A stretch of DNA of 39,366 nt. Origin: Amycolatopsis sp. Lineage in GTDB: Bacteria; Actinomycetota; Actinomycetes; Mycobacteriales; Pseudonocardiaceae. The stretch is taken from positions 1-39,366 of the forward strand of contig NZ_JAODNM010000018.1 of the NCBI RefSeq assembly GCF_025464955.1, in the 5' to 3' direction. Every line of letters starts with the position of its first letter. The stretch's first letter is position 1. A program made the translations under genes and the position numbers. A model generated the notes under the pieces. It was not told where the DNA came from. It worked only from the letters and a program-made list of their open reading frames with translations, and made no database searches. Shown here piece by piece: positions 37,501 through 39,366 of the stretch.

Positions 37501-38054
37501 CCGGTTTCGCCGAGCTTCCCGACGGCCCGCGGGACACAGCGGTCGACGGTGCGCTGCGCGACCGGCTGCTCCCGCTGCCGAAGGCTGCCCGACTGGAGGC
37601 CGTGCTCGACCTGATCCGGGCTCGGGCGGCCGACGTGCTCGGCAGGACGGACACCGACGCGGTCAGCGCCGAGCGGCCGTTCCGCGATCTCGGGTTCGAC
37701 TCGCTGGCCACCGTCGAGCTGCGCAACCAGCTCAACGTGGTGACCGGGCTGAGCCTGGCCTCGACGCTGGTGTTCGACCATCCGACGCCGCTGGCTCTCG
37801 CCGAGCACGTGCTCGAGGAGTTGCTGCCGGACGGCGAGACCGGCAGCGGTGCTGAGGAAGCCGGGATCCGGGAGCTGCTGGCCGCGGTGCCGCTCGAGCG
37901 GCTGCGGGAGATCGGCGTGCTGGAACCACTGCTCAAGCTCGCGGGCCGGTCCAGCTCGGAAAGCCAGGAAGAAGAGACCGAATCGATCGATTCGATGTCC
38001 GTCGACGACCTTGTACGGGCCGCGCTCGATGGCCCGTCCACCCCCCTTGTCTGA
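10542..38054 (+). CDS. Six-module type I polyketide synthase (NysI/AmphI counterpart)
   Basis: A 9170-residue multienzyme. Residues 1-33 form a class 1 N-terminal docking coil (EEKLRDYLKRASADLRRTKQ), so it accepts the chain from another PKS protein. Six modules follow, each starting with a KS (residues 34, 1743, 3279, 4801, 6295 and 7616) and ending with an ACP whose phosphopantetheine Ser lies in GFDSL (1685, 3220, 4743, 6232, 7557, 9054). Only module 1 has a DH, only module 3 has a methylmalonyl AT, and module 5 has a dead KR. Residues from about 9105 are a C-terminal docking domain ending in SMSVDDLVRAALDG. There is no loading domain, ER or thioesterase. Module count, order and length match NysI of nystatin and AmphI of amphotericin (modules 9-14), so it likely builds the polyol/hemiketal half of a polyene macrolide after the polyene part. 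The next PKS gene follows after 30 bp. Confidence 0.95.
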   Translation: MDNEEKLRDYLKRASADLRRTKQRLHEVEASAQEPIAIVGMGCRFPGGVTSPEDLWRLVVAGDHGIGAFPADRGWDLAALGGTPDGTSGGFLYEAPDFDAEFFGISPREATAMDPQQRLLLEVTWEALERAGIDPNSVKGSDTGVFAGAMAQQYRIDAEEAEGFQLTGNANSVLSGRLSYTLGLVGPAVTVDTACSSSLVTLHLAVHSLRAGECSLALAGGVTVMSSPVTFSEMGRQGGLAADGFCRSFGEEANGTGWAEGVGMLVLERLSDAQRNGHEVLAVVRGSAINQDGASNGLTAPNGPSQQRVIQQALINARISADQVDVVDAHGTGTVLGDPIEAQALLATYGQNRDAASPLWLGSVKSNIGHTQSAAGAAGVIKMVMAMRHGVLPKTLHVENPSSRVDWEAGAVELLTESIPWPETGRPRRAGVSSFGISGTNAHTILEQAPVAEPSVVDGDVVTGTVPVLVSGKTRDALRAQASSLLSTVESGRSLLDTAFSVATTRSSFEHRAVVVAGDFASLRAGLTALSEGGSSAGVVQGTTQAKVKQAFLFTGQGAQRLGMGRELAGRFPVFAAALDAVLAELDAHLDRSLREVMWGEQDDVLQQTVYTQPALFAVEVALFRLVESWGVKPDFLAGHSIGEIAAAHVGGVFSLADAAKLVTARGRLMQALPSSTVDGSMTAVQATEDEIAVLLNDRVSIAAINGPSSVVVSGDSDAVAEIADHFAAQGRRTKRLRVSHAFHSPRMDPMLDEFRRVIAELSPQEPLLPIVSSVTGEQATVEQLTSADYWAEQVRRPVRFADVVAWLHEHGVAVFLELGPDGVLTPMVEGCLDGAADGVVALATLRSGHDETATSAAALAGLHVRGVAVRWAEYFAGTGARLVDLPTYAFQHKRFWPKAGSFQAGDPRAVGLGATNHPLLTAVVSLADSDGALLTGRLSLDSHLWLADHVVLGSVLLPGTAFLELAIRAAEEVGCDRVEELTLSAPLVLPARGGVQVQLWIGRPDLSGHRTVNIFSRPDGDDDQPWIANAVGVVAPGLPEHRLPEAGSEATEWPPAGAAPMTTDGIYDTLAESGFAYGPVFQGLRAAWRLGDDVFAEVTLPDGVNTDGFGIHPALLDAVLHASAFVDFGPEFHGGVPFSWEGVSLHAGGASSVRVRLSPVGEGTMSISVTDPAGASVVSVQSLALRAVSARQLNDAASIGLDSLFRVDWTAVRSPTAVSELAVVGTDVFGLAGASPVVPDLASLGEQVPAVVVCSIAGVADDDNIVEFTHSVASQVLGLVQAWLAEERFADSRLVFVTRGAVDGVDLSGAAVWGLVRTAQSENPGRFGLVDVDADGAALVLRALAAEDPQLAIRDGRLHAARLARVAAPRVPVVWSADDTVLITGGTGGLGGLLARYLVSEHEVRNLVLLSRRGLAADGAEDLVTALTGQGAEVTVVACDVADRSALAEVFSQHQVSAVVHTAGVLDDGVIGSLTPERMDTVLRPKVDAAWHLHELTQSLDLKVFAVFSSAAGSFGSAGQGNYAAGNSFLDALILRRRELGLPGVSLAWGAWEQAGMLSEADALRIRRSGMPPLSVDQGLALFDAALATGEPVVLPLRLDLPTLRSRHEIPPLLSGLIRLRSRRSAGGSEQAVTLTRRLSGLTEEDRQDTIVELIRGQVAVVLGHSDGGDIDPERQFKDLGFDSLTAVDLRNKLTSVTGLRLPATMVFDHPTPRALAGYIVGELFDADSFVPEAKPLASVSDDPIVIVGMGCRYPGGVSSPEDLWQLVTEGRDAISGLPVNRGWDLERLYHPDPDHLGTSYTRSGGYLHDAGEFDPGFFGMSPREAMATDSQQRLLLETTWEAIEHAGIDPVSLRGSQTGVFAGVMYNDYGAGLGGVEFEGMQGSGTSPSIVSGRVSYTLGLEGPAVTIDTACSSSLVAMHWAMQALRAGECSLALAGGVTVMSTPMALIEFSRQRGLAPDGRSKAFSDSADGVSWAEGVGVVVLERMSDALRNGHEVLAVVRGSAVNQDGASNGLMAPNGPAQQRVIRKALAGAGLTTSDVDVVEAHGTGTSLGDPIEAQALLATYGQDRERPLLLGSVKSNFGHTQAAAGVAGVIKMVLSMRHGVVPKTLHVDTPSSHVDWTAGAVELLTEPTEWPEVDRPRRAGVSSFGISGTNAHVILEQSDLAPRGTRGQSTAGVLPWLVSGKTKAAVRAQAARLRSYVDARPDLDIADVALSLATTRSAFEQRAAVVGGDRSALLRSLTALATDSADAAVVEGEATGVGRVAMLFTGQGSQRAAMGKELYHRFSVFARALDVVAAELDRHLDRPLFDVLFADEGTPEAALLDQTGWAQPALFAVEVALFRLAESWRIKVAYLGGHSIGEIVAAHVAGVFSLADAATLVAARARLMQALPGNASVSRSDSVEGGGGRRVGGAMVAVQASEDEMLPRLTDGVSIAAINGPTSLVIAGDSDAVLEIAAGFGEQGRKTKRLRVSHAFHSPLMDPMLAEFREVVAGLSAEAPRIPLVSNLTGRIATPEQVCSPDYWVDHVRGTVRFADGVSALSDAGVNTFVELGPDGVLSAMVQDVLGDEPAVVPFLRAGRSDELAISTALSRLHVNGSTVDWKAYFADSGARCADLPTYAFQHSFFWPVSAGAAAISTTSGDPADDLLWAAIERGDANELATLLRLGEQQQSSLDTLLPALSSWRQNSQQKTQLDSWRYQVSWTPLRIAASPVFDGTWLLLSSEGNQDALAGQLRDALVTHGARVRHVVLDESCVDQEVLAERLAGAEEFAGAVSLLGLDERPHPVLSLGLALTIAVVRTLETPLWTVTRGAVGTGAGDLVSSPAQSAVWGLGRVAALEYPQRWAGLVDLPAEATGPVVSKLLSVLAGLNGEDQTAIRASGVFGRRLAHRPVETLPADDEFTARGTVLVTGGTGGLGAATARWLAGRGAEHLVLTSRRGPDAPGAAELRAELEGLGARVEIVACDVADRDALAAVIDAVPELTGVVHAAGAGQNSPLELTSMDEFAELMSAKVVGAVNLDVLLGDRELDLFVLFGSIAGVWGSGGQSAYGAGNAFLDGLAENRRARGLAATSVSWGPWAEVGMATQDVMSDNLARRGLSFLQPEKAITELNRAIVQQDVTVTVADVDWERYFPIFTSIRPSALLGDLPEVRELAAIAETAGDAGSEFAQGLRGLTEADRLRRLLELVRGQAAAVLGHSSADEVGEQRAFRDLGFDSLTAVELRKALGTATGLNLPATLVFDYPTPRVLADHLLAELFGAGDDVAITAVRGDGASDEPIAIIGMSCRFPGGATTPEEFWSLISDGVDAITQFPDDRGWDVAALYNEDPDQSGATYSMAGGFLHDAGEFDPAFFGISPREANGMDPQQRLLLETTWESIERAGIDPASLRGTRTGAFIGSSYAEYGGNEEGSEGYQVTGTIPSVLSGRVSYVFGLEGPAVTVDTACSSSLVALHLACQSLRSGESTFALAGGATVMPNPKPLIAFSRQRALAQDGRCKAFSDSADGMTVSEGIGVLLLERLSDAQRNGHEILAVVRGSAVNQDGASNGLTAPNGPSQQRVIMQALANAGLAPSDVDAVDAHGTGTRLGDPIEAQALLATYGRGRDADQPLRLGSVKSNIGHTQSAAGVASVIKMVMALRNGVLPRTLHVDTPSTHVDWSSGAVSLLTESLEWQPNGRPRRCAVSAFGISGTNAHTLLEEAPRSGRAPSPVEPVAGVLPWVISARSAPALRDQAANLLGRVTAEPEWRPVDIGFSLVSSRAVFDHRSVVLGESRDELTTGLTALSGSEVVSGVADLNGQITFVFPGQGTQWVGMGAQLMSESPVFAERMAECAAALAPHLDWSLLDVLREVPGAPSLERVDVVQPASFAVMVSLAEMWRSFGVVPDAVVGHSQGEIAAACVSGALSLEDAAKVVALRSQVIARRLSGRGGIASVPLPVDEVQARLEEWDGRVSLAAVNGPRSVAVSGETEALDELCARLTGEDVRVRRIAVDYASHSAQVADMHDELVAELAGIVPRAPHVPFLSTVTGEWIDGPQLDVEYWYRNLRQTVRLLDAVRTLLAAGHRAFVEVSSHPVLAVGLEDTIADAGERAVVTGTLRRNTGGLRRVLTSVAELFVRGFPVDWPTCFEGTGARRLDLPTYAFQHERFWSAPTMIEPGPAGQVDAVDAAFWAAVEQSDFDALTSSLNIDEDSLAAVLPALTSWRKQQRDQSTTDSWRYRTVWKPLSGLPMAALPGTWLLVTADGIADDDVAAALSGHGAEVRRLVLDESCIDREIMASRLEVAAEGVAGIVSLLASAEEPAESFPALPSGLALTVALVQALGDLARGDNEISAALWCVTRGAVSTGRSDRVSHPAQAQVMGLGWTTALENPQRWGGMIDLPEVLDQRSAQRLVAVLSGGTGEDQVAIRASGALARRVVRAPAKEERAREWSFSGTTLITGGTGTLGPHIAHWAARHGAEHLVLASRSGMAAPGAELIVEQLAELGTRVEIVACDITDKGALADLLARLDVRTVVHTAAVIELASLAETTMDQFARVVHAKVVGARNLDELCGEEVENFVMFSSISGTWGSGQHAAYVAANAYLNALASSRRARGLSATSLSWGIWADDIGLGRVDPEQIRGSGLVFMNARLSLDAMLRAVEGDETELAIADIAWDRYHPVFTSSRSTTLFDEIPEIRQLAAAEQAATAATDDGFVARMRALPSAEQERVLLDLVRGQAATVLGHASGDALSEHQAFRDIGFDSLTAVDLRNRLVAATGLTLPTTMVFDHPSPLALTEFLRSQIDGVEILSAAPAVSSATDDDPIVIIGMGCRYPGGVSSPEDLWELVLGGGDAISGFPADRGWDAEMLYDADPDQEGSTYSVQGGFLHDVADFDPGFFGISPREALSMDPQQRLLLETTWETFERAGIDPASLRGSLTGAFIGASYQDYTNAQAGSSDGAEGAEGYMITGTLSSILSGRVSYLMGLEGPAVTLDTACSSSLVSMHLACRSLRDGESSLALAGGVSIMATPGAFVGFSRQRALAVDGRCKAYAEAADGMTLAEGIGLVLLERQSDALRNGHRILAVVRGSAINQDGASNGLTAPNGPAQQRVIQRALANARLTPSEVDVVEGHGTGTALGDPIEAQALFATYGKRAERPLLLGSVKSNIGHTQMASGVASVIKMVLAMHHGVLPKTLHIDAPSSHVDWSSGAIELLTEQVEWPETGRPRRAAVSSFGLSGTNAHTILEQSPPVEQPAEVEIPGAVPVLLSGRTDEALRAQAGRLLSLLERRPGLRLADLAFSRATTRSSFERRAVVVAEETGDLLRSLSALRDELPDSGLVRGTAARGRLAFLFTGQGSQRPGMGRELYDRFEVFADALDEVLAHLDTQLEQPLREVIFAESGDLLDLTGNTQPALFALEVALFRLVESWGVRPDYLTGHSIGEFAAAHVAGVFSLADACTLVAARGRLMQALPTGGAMVSVQATEDEVTPLLTGDVSIAAINGPASLVISGDEDAVLAIAARFEKTKRLRVSHAFHSPLMDAMLEDFRQVAGTVSYSAPVIPVVSTVTGSLATAERLASPNYWVDQVRATVRFADGVSWLAQEGVRTFLELGPDGVLSGMAQESLAGDAVLLPALRRDRAEVPAILGTLAGLHVHGVPVDWRAFFAKSGARLIDLPTYPFQHQRFWPEGRPADQAVLGAADPVDAEFWSAVERSDLETVAATLRLDGVTVAEMVPALASWRRKGQEKSVVDSWRYGVTWKPVGGAPAVLTGPWLVLLDGKADDWATTVVDALAVATVRVPVGGADRAALAEQLRDIAAGGTRFGGVLSLLAVSDDGVALSIAAIQALGDAGIQAPLWCVTRGAVSVGRSDQLAHPAQAAVWGIGRVAAMEHPERWGGLVDLPDALDRVTAQRLPGVLAAAEDQVAVRPSGVYARRLGHRPSGPESARREFRPTGTVLVTGGTGGIGGHVARWLARDGADHLLLISRRGPDAPGVDDLVRELSSLGTETTVVACDVADRDALAAVLAGHPVSAVFHAAGVVDDTVLDTLTPDGLSTVLGPKMDGARHLHELTHDLSAFVLFSSTAGVIGAAGQGNYAAANAYLDALAEHRRAQGLPATSVAWGPWAEAGMVADAALVETRVRRGGFTPMAPQPAITALRQAIEHGEANLTVADIDWTRFVPAFTMLRPMPLVTDLPEVRAIRTGQAPAVTPPKLKDHAAVLGLLRAQVAAVLGHADATEIEPDRAFKDLGFDSLTTLELRNRLVVATGLTLPASLVFDYPTPLELADFLLAELRGSDGDPGEKVVTRGIATTSATDDPIAIVGIGCRFPGGVASPEDLWQLLAEGRDGISPFPEDRGWDLAALASGHSATREAGFLSGVADFDAAFFGISPREALAMDPQQRLVLETAWEALERAGIDPATLRGSQTGVFVGTNGQDYGEVLRRAADADVLGYIATGTTASVMSGRLSYSLGLEGPSVTVDTACSSSLVAMHWATRALRTGECELALASGVSVMSSPDSFIEFTSQGGLAPDGRCKAFAEGADGTAWSEGVGVLVLERLSDAVRNGHEVWGVIRGSAVNSDGASNGLTAPNGPSQQRVIRQALADAGLPAAEIDAIEAHGTGTTLGDPIEAQALLSTFGGERDHPLFLGSVKSNIGHTQAAAGMAGVIKMVLSMRHGVLPKTLHIDAPSSHVDWTSGTVSLLSEQAAWPATGRPRRSGVSAFGLSGTNAHVVLEQGPTTVDSTSVPAIAPAVVPLLVSGKTQEALRAQLDRIATIDANPLDVAYSLAGRSSFAHRAVLLAADGHVSEVARGVGRGSGETAFLFTGQGSQRIGMGRELYARFPVFAAAFDEAAAHLDVLLDRPLREIVWGEDAEALNRTGWAQPALFALEVALFRLVESLGVRPDRLAGHSVGEIAAAHVAGVLSLADASTLVAERARLMQALPSTGAMVAVRASEAEVLPYLTDLTDLVSIAAINGPSSVVISGDSDAVLALAGRWKHKRLTVSHAFHSPLMDPMLDEFRTVVSGLSFEEPHIPIAASGDVTSPEYWVRHVRDTVRFADALRTLTDAGVSTFVELGPDGALSAMADEIVMVPVLRKDRGEETAFTTALGQLHVRGTAVDWQAFFAGTGARMILLPTYAFQRQRFWPEPAISVAAGVNVDRLRYRITWSPISVTGPSTLDGRWLVLVPEDAPDVADATDVTEWTDAVVAALGTGVVRAGTSDLPEPTFDGVVSLLATGPADVVKLLAEAGISAPLWCVTKAAVSAGSSLVNPDQAAAWGQGQVVALESPDTWGGLIDLPEDFDQNAAAGFVSVLAGIDGENQVAVRSEGLFARRLVRSAPSTEVWRPAGKVLLVGENPRIADWLAGEGAEIVDRTACAEADAVIYGGELDGLAELDAQLGDRELDAFVLLGSVAGVWGFRGQETEAADSAYLAAFAERRRQRGLTATFVAFGPLAETTPPTMAGHLNLSGLPVMATETALTGLARAVASGEAAETIADVVWDRFAPSCSASLLAALPEAAQVSARDESEFRQHLLTLPEEVWSDELLALVREKAALVLGHADADAVESDLPFRDLGFDSLTAVDLRNQLNTATGLSLPATLVFDYPTPAELAAFLRAELLGAQPDLATFVPVTGSVSDDLIAIVGMSCRYPGGVRSPEDLWQLITDGVDAIGDMPADRGWDFDALKSVTRQGGFLYDVADFDPDFFAISPREAVVMDPQQRIVLEAAWEALERAGIDPATLRGTDAGVFVGGGSGEYRVSAETFGQEWQTAQSASLLSGRLAYTFGLQGPTVSVDTACSSSLVSLHLAAQALRTGECSLALAGGVTVMSTPVGFAEFSAQGALSVDGRCKAFSDSADGTGWSEGVGMLVVERLSDAQRNGHRVLAVVRGSAINSDGASNGLTAPSGPAQQRVIRKALASARLNPSEVDAVEAHGTGTRLGDPIEAQALLATYGQDRERPLLLGAVKSNIGHTQAASGVAGIIKMVMAMQHGVLPKSLHADVPTSHVDWTAGAVELLTETVAWPESGHPRRAGISSFGASGTNAHVIIEQGQSREVVPVREGPAPELLPVLLSGRTSAALRAQAGSLLAQVTEDDTEDDTEDDTALPSLAFSAATSRSVFEHRAAVLAGSRQELVEGLTALAAAGSAAHVVRDEAARSGKLAFLFAGQGSQRIGMGRELHARFPVFASAFDEVLAQLDPELRDVLWGEDQGVLNQTGFAQPALFAVEVALFRLVESWGVRPDFLAGHSIGELAAAQVAGVLSLADACTLVSARAKLMQALPRTGAMFAVRASEAEVLPHLTDLRDLVSIAAINGPSSVVIAGDEDAVTRIASNWKSRRLAVSHAFHSPLMDPMLADFRAVATKLTYQAPRIPIVTSGDVTSPEYWVQHVREAVRFADGVRSLAERGVRTFVELGADASLSSLVGESTSEGILVIPALRKDRNEEANLVTAVSRLHAHGVGVDWKRFFTGLDVRRVDLPTYAFQHERFWANPAPHVAPAPAGLDAATDEQMWDAVAQNDFSSLETVFDVDGDSLSKVLPALLDWRRRQQDQAVLDGLRHRISWTPLATRPAVGLTGTWLAAVPAAEADQEWVSKALDGLGVELVRVEVTECDRSALADELRTHVTESGPFAGVVSLLALSPSEPRTPPAGVLLTTTLVQALGDAGITGALWCVTRGAVSVGRGEPLGDLAQAAVWGLGRVAVMEYPDRWGGLVDLPTVLDTRTASGLVSVLSGLDGEDQVAVRASGVFGRRLLPAPAPRPAREWTPTGTVLITGGTGALGAHVARTLAAAGAEQLVLVSRRGPDAPGAAELREQLAGMGARVLVAACDVADRDAMAALLTEIPAEHPLTAVVHAAGVLDDGVLDRLTPDRFDEVFRTKVDSALLLDELTAEADLAAFVLFSSASSAVGNPGQANYAAANAVLDALAEQRRERGLAATSIAWGAWGGGGMADNADAEIHARRAGIGALDPELACTVLRQLVVEDEATAVVVAVERGRQARGFRPNALMRDMPGFAELPDGPRDTAVDGALRDRLLPLPKAARLEAVLDLIRARAADVLGRTDTDAVSAERPFRDLGFDSLATVELRNQLNVVTGLSLASTLVFDHPTPLALAEHVLEELLPDGETGSGAEEAGIRELLAAVPLERLREIGVLEPLLKLAGRSSSESQEEETESIDSMSVDDLVRAALDGPSTPLV
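10641..15767 (+). other. PKS module 1 (like NysI module 9): KS-AT-DH-KR-ACP, malonyl
   Basis: KS active Cys195 in [10 protein letters not shown] Ser641 in GHSIGE with HAFH at 741-744, so malonyl-CoA. DH spans about 918-1196 with catalytic His950 (HVVLGSVLLP) and Asp1118 (HPALLDAVLH). The KR has an intact TGGTGGLG, Tyr1524 and Asn1528, and LDD at 1467-1469 marks a B-type ketoreductase. ACP Ser1685. The full reductive set short of an ER leaves a double bond, expected to be the alkene next to the sugar-bearing carbon (C20-C21 in nystatin numbering). Confidence 0.9.
15768..20375 (+). other. PKS module 2 (like NysI module 10): KS-AT-KR-ACP, malonyl
   Basis: KS Cys1914. AT Ser2363 (GHSIGE) with HAFH at 2478-2481, malonyl. 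No DH: the AT is followed by a linker rich in acidic residues and then DSWRYQVSW of the structural KR half. The KR lacks LDD and has Trp3045 (GVWGSG) before Tyr3053, so it is A-type and active. ACP Ser3220. The product hydroxyl corresponds to C19, which carries mycosamine in nystatin. The AT contains an unusual insertion of about 18 residues (2397-2415). Confidence 0.88.
17730..17786 (+). repeat. In-frame hairpin-bearing insertion within the AT of module 2
   Basis: Compared with the other malonyl ATs of this protein (MQALP followed by two to seven residues and then GAM, or SMT in module 1), this copy carries about 18 additional residues, rich in Gly, Ser and Arg. The DNA contains a perfect GTCGC-GTA-GCGAC dyad (17744-17756) and three consecutive GGT codons, unlike the GC-ending codons around it. 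It looks like a small inserted palindromic element that kept the frame. Confidence 0.45.
20376..24941 (+). other. PKS module 3 (like NysI module 11): KS-AT-KR-ACP, methylmalonyl
   Basis: KS Cys3448. The AT differs from the other five: VFPGQGTQWVGMG at its start, GHSQGE with Ser3893, and YASH at 3994-3997, the methylmalonyl-CoA pattern. The KR is A-type, with Trp4568 in GTWGSG and Tyr4576, and no LDD. ACP Ser4743. It sets a methyl branch and a hydroxyl. In nystatin and amphotericin this methyl (C16) is later oxidised to the exocyclic carboxyl by a P450; that enzyme is not in the window. Confidence 0.9.
24942..29423 (+). other. PKS module 4 (like NysI module 12): KS-AT-KR-ACP, malonyl
   Basis: KS Cys4977. 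AT Ser5420 (GHSIGE) with HAFH at 5513-5516, malonyl. No DH. The KR has an intact TGGTGGIG, VDD at 6020-6022 in the LDD position, and Tyr6075, so it is active and probably B-type. ACP Ser6232. It leaves a hydroxyl (C15 in nystatin numbering). Confidence 0.88.
29424..33386 (+). other. PKS module 5 (like NysI module 13): KS-AT-inactive KR-ACP, malonyl
   Basis: KS Cys6463. AT Ser6889 (GHSVGE) with HAFH at 6984-6987, malonyl. The KR is a remnant. The NADPH loop TGGTGGLG is replaced by VGENPRI near 7332. About 68 residues are missing between that strand and the catalytic Ser7390. The expected Tyr is Glu7403 and the expected Asn is Ser7407. ACP Ser7557 is intact. The module should leave a ketone, which fits the C13 hemiketal carbon of nystatin-type polyenes. 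Confidence 0.9.
33387..37830 (+). other. PKS module 6 (like NysI module 14): KS-AT-KR-ACP, malonyl
   Basis: KS Cys7776. AT Ser8225 (GHSIGE) with HAFH at 8320-8323, malonyl. The KS-AT linker holds a threefold EDDT repeat. The KR is intact with LDD at 8834-8836 and Tyr8891, B-type. ACP Ser9054. It leaves a hydroxyl (C11 in nystatin numbering). The ACP is followed by the C-terminal docking domain of the protein. Confidence 0.9.
34749..34784 (+). repeat. Three tandem 12-bp repeats coding for EDDT
   Basis: GAAGACGACACC occurs three times head to tail without a mismatch, in frame, in the linker between KS and AT of module 6. It encodes three EDDT units in a region where the other modules have short linkers of no fixed sequence. 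Slippage could change the copy number without breaking the frame. Confidence 0.85.
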
Positions 38055-38084
38055 CCAGCCGGCGCAAGTGATGGAGCTGAACTC

Positions 38085-39366
38085 ATGAGCACCCCCTCGG
38101 AGAAGGTTGTCGAAGCGCTCCGCGCGTCGATGAAGGAGGCCGAGCGTCTGCGGCGGCAGAACAGGGATCTCCTCGCGGCGGTCACGGAGCCGGTCGCCAT
38201 CGTGGGTATGAGCTGCCGGTTCCCCGGCGACATCGGCTCGCCCGAGGACCTGTGGCAGCTGGTCGCGTCGGGTGGCGACGCCATCACGGGGTTCCCGACG
38301 GACCGCAACTGGGACATCGAAGCCCTGCGCGAGGGTTCGGTCGACGAGCGGGGCATGAGTGTCAGCGTGCAGGGCGGGTTTCTGTCGGGTGTAGCCGACT
38401 TCGACCCTGGCTTCTTCGGCATCTCGCCACGCGAAGCAGTCACCATGGACCCACAGCAGCGGCTGTTGCTGGAGATCTCATGGGAGGCGATCGAGCGCGC
38501 CGGGATCGACCCGAGCACGCTGCGAGGCAGCCGGACGGGCGTGTTCGTCGGCACCAACGGACAGGACTACGCCCATCTGATGATCAGGTCGGTAGCCGAC
38601 GCGACCGGCGACATCGGCACCGGCATCGCGGCCAGCGCGACGTCCGGACGGCTGTCCTACGAGCTGGGGCTGGAAGGGCCGACGGTCACGGTCGACACGG
38701 CTTGTTCCTCATCGCTGGTCGCCCTCCACCTCGCCGCGCACGCGCTGCGCGGCGGTGAATGCTCGCTGGCACTGGCCGGCGGTGTCAACGTGATGGCCAC
38801 GCCCGGCTCGCTGGTGGAGTTCAGCCGTCAGGGCGGTCTGGCGCGGGACGGCCGGTGCAAGTCGTTCTCCGACGACGCCGACGGCACCGGCTGGTCCGAA
38901 GGCGTCGGACTCCTGTTGCTGGAAAGGCTTTCCGACGCCGAGCGCAACGGCCACGAGGTGCTCGCCGTGGTCCGCGGCTCGGCGGTCAACTCCGACGGCG
39001 CGTCCAACGGGTTCACCGCACCGAACGGCCGCGCGCAGCAGCGCGTGATCCGCCAGGCACTCGGCAGGGCAGGGCTCTCGCCCGCGGAGCTGGACGTGGT
39101 CGAGGCGCACGGCACGGGAACCCGGCTGGGCGACCCGATCGAGGCGCAGGCGCTGCTGGCGACCTACGGCCAGGACCGCGAACAGCCGCTGCTGCTCGGG
39201 TCGATCAAGTCCAACATCGGGCACACCCAGGCCGCCGCCGGAGCCGCCGGAGTGATCAAGATGGTGCAGGCCATCCGCCACGGCATCCTGCCGAAGACCC
39301 TCCATGTCGACGAGCCGTCGCCGTACGTCGACTGGGCGGCCGGGGAGGTAAGGCTGCTGACGCAGG
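38085..39366 (+). CDS. Type I PKS, 5' part (docking coil and KS; NysJ-like), runs off the window
   Basis: The first 427 codons of the next PKS gene; it continues past the window end. Residues 1-34 form an N-terminal docking coil ([20 protein letters not shown]), which should pair with the C-terminal docking domain of the preceding protein. A KS begins at [15 protein letters not shown], with Cys207 in DTACSSSL and the two His motifs EAHGTGT and NIGHTQ. The ATG at 38085 has GGAG about 8 bases upstream and lies 30 bp after the previous stop, so the genes are co-transcribed. By analogy with nystatin it should be the three-module NysJ equivalent, but only the KS of the first module is visible. Confidence 0.93.
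   Translation, partial: MSTPSEKVVEALRASMKEAERLRRQNRDLLAAVTEPVAIVGMSCRFPGDIGSPEDLWQLVASGGDAITGFPTDRNWDIEALREGSVDERGMSVSVQGGFLSGVADFDPGFFGISPREAVTMDPQQRLLLEISWEAIERAGIDPSTLRGSRTGVFVGTNGQDYAHLMIRSVADATGDIGTGIAASATSGRLSYELGLEGPTVTVDTACSSSLVALHLAAHALRGGECSLALAGGVNVMATPGSLVEFSRQGGLARDGRCKSFSDDADGTGWSEGVGLLLLERLSDAERNGHEVLAVVRGSAVNSDGASNGFTAPNGRAQQRVIRQALGRAGLSPAELDVVEAHGTGTRLGDPIEAQALLATYGQDREQPLLLGSIKSNIGHTQAAAGAAGVIKMVQAIRHGILPKTLHVDEPSPYVDWAAGEVRLLTQ

Noticed and set aside
1..39366. tRNA, rRNA, CRISPR arrays, insertion sequences and phage genes
   Set aside because: None recognised on either strand. The near-identical stretches within the PKS are homologous domains, not arrays or transposons.

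Overview
The window comes from a high-GC actinomycete, and nearly all of it is the core of a type I modular polyketide cluster of the glycosylated polyene macrolide type (nystatin, amphotericin and pimaricin relatives). The evidence for that class is gene content and order. A heterodimeric ABC exporter pair on the minus strand faces a divergent GDP-mannose 4,6-dehydratase, which is followed by a six-module PKS of 9170 residues and the start of a further PKS gene. As I remember them, the nystatin and amphotericin clusters have the same series (NysH/NysG, NysDIII, NysI, NysJ). Codon use and the general style of the genes suggest Pseudonocardiales (Amycolatopsis or Pseudonocardia) rather than a typical Streptomyces, but that is only an impression.

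Left flank (1-5550). After a gene-free stretch carrying repeats and hairpins (1-440), there is a tandem GNAT acetyltransferase (minus), a histidine/aromatic ammonia-lyase family protein whose catalytic residues look replaced (minus), a divergent MurR/RpiR-type regulator (plus), and a secreted multicopper oxidase (plus). None of these is a standard polyene cluster gene. A very strong hairpin terminator at 5498-5541 separates them from the transporter operon, so the cluster boundary is probably there.

Cluster part (5549-39366). The two half-transporters overlap and form one asymmetric exporter. The divergent promoter region 9204-9453 holds a site resembling the PimM-type LuxR box of polyene clusters. 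The GDP-mannose 4,6-dehydratase makes GDP-4-keto-6-deoxymannose, the first intermediate of mycosamine. The large PKS adds six extender units: module 1 KS-AT(malonyl)-DH-KR-ACP, module 2 KS-AT(malonyl)-KR-ACP, module 3 KS-AT(methylmalonyl)-KR-ACP, module 4 KS-AT(malonyl)-KR-ACP, module 5 KS-AT(malonyl)-dead KR-ACP, module 6 KS-AT(malonyl)-KR-ACP. This matches NysI/AmphI modules 9-14. It predicts an alkene (C20-C21 in nystatin numbering), the sugar-bearing C19 hydroxyl, a C17 hydroxyl with an exocyclic methyl at C16, a C15 hydroxyl, a C13 ketone that can close the hemiketal, and a C11 hydroxyl. The next gene (38085 to the window end) starts with a docking coil and a KS, and is probably the NysJ counterpart.

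The loading module, the polyene-forming modules, thioesterase, P450s, aminotransferase and glycosyltransferase are not in this window, so the number of conjugated double bonds cannot be read here. The most unusual points are the ammonia-lyase homologue lacking the MIO tripeptide, the heavily eroded KR of module 5, an in-frame hairpin-bearing insertion in the AT of module 2, and the repeats at the left end.
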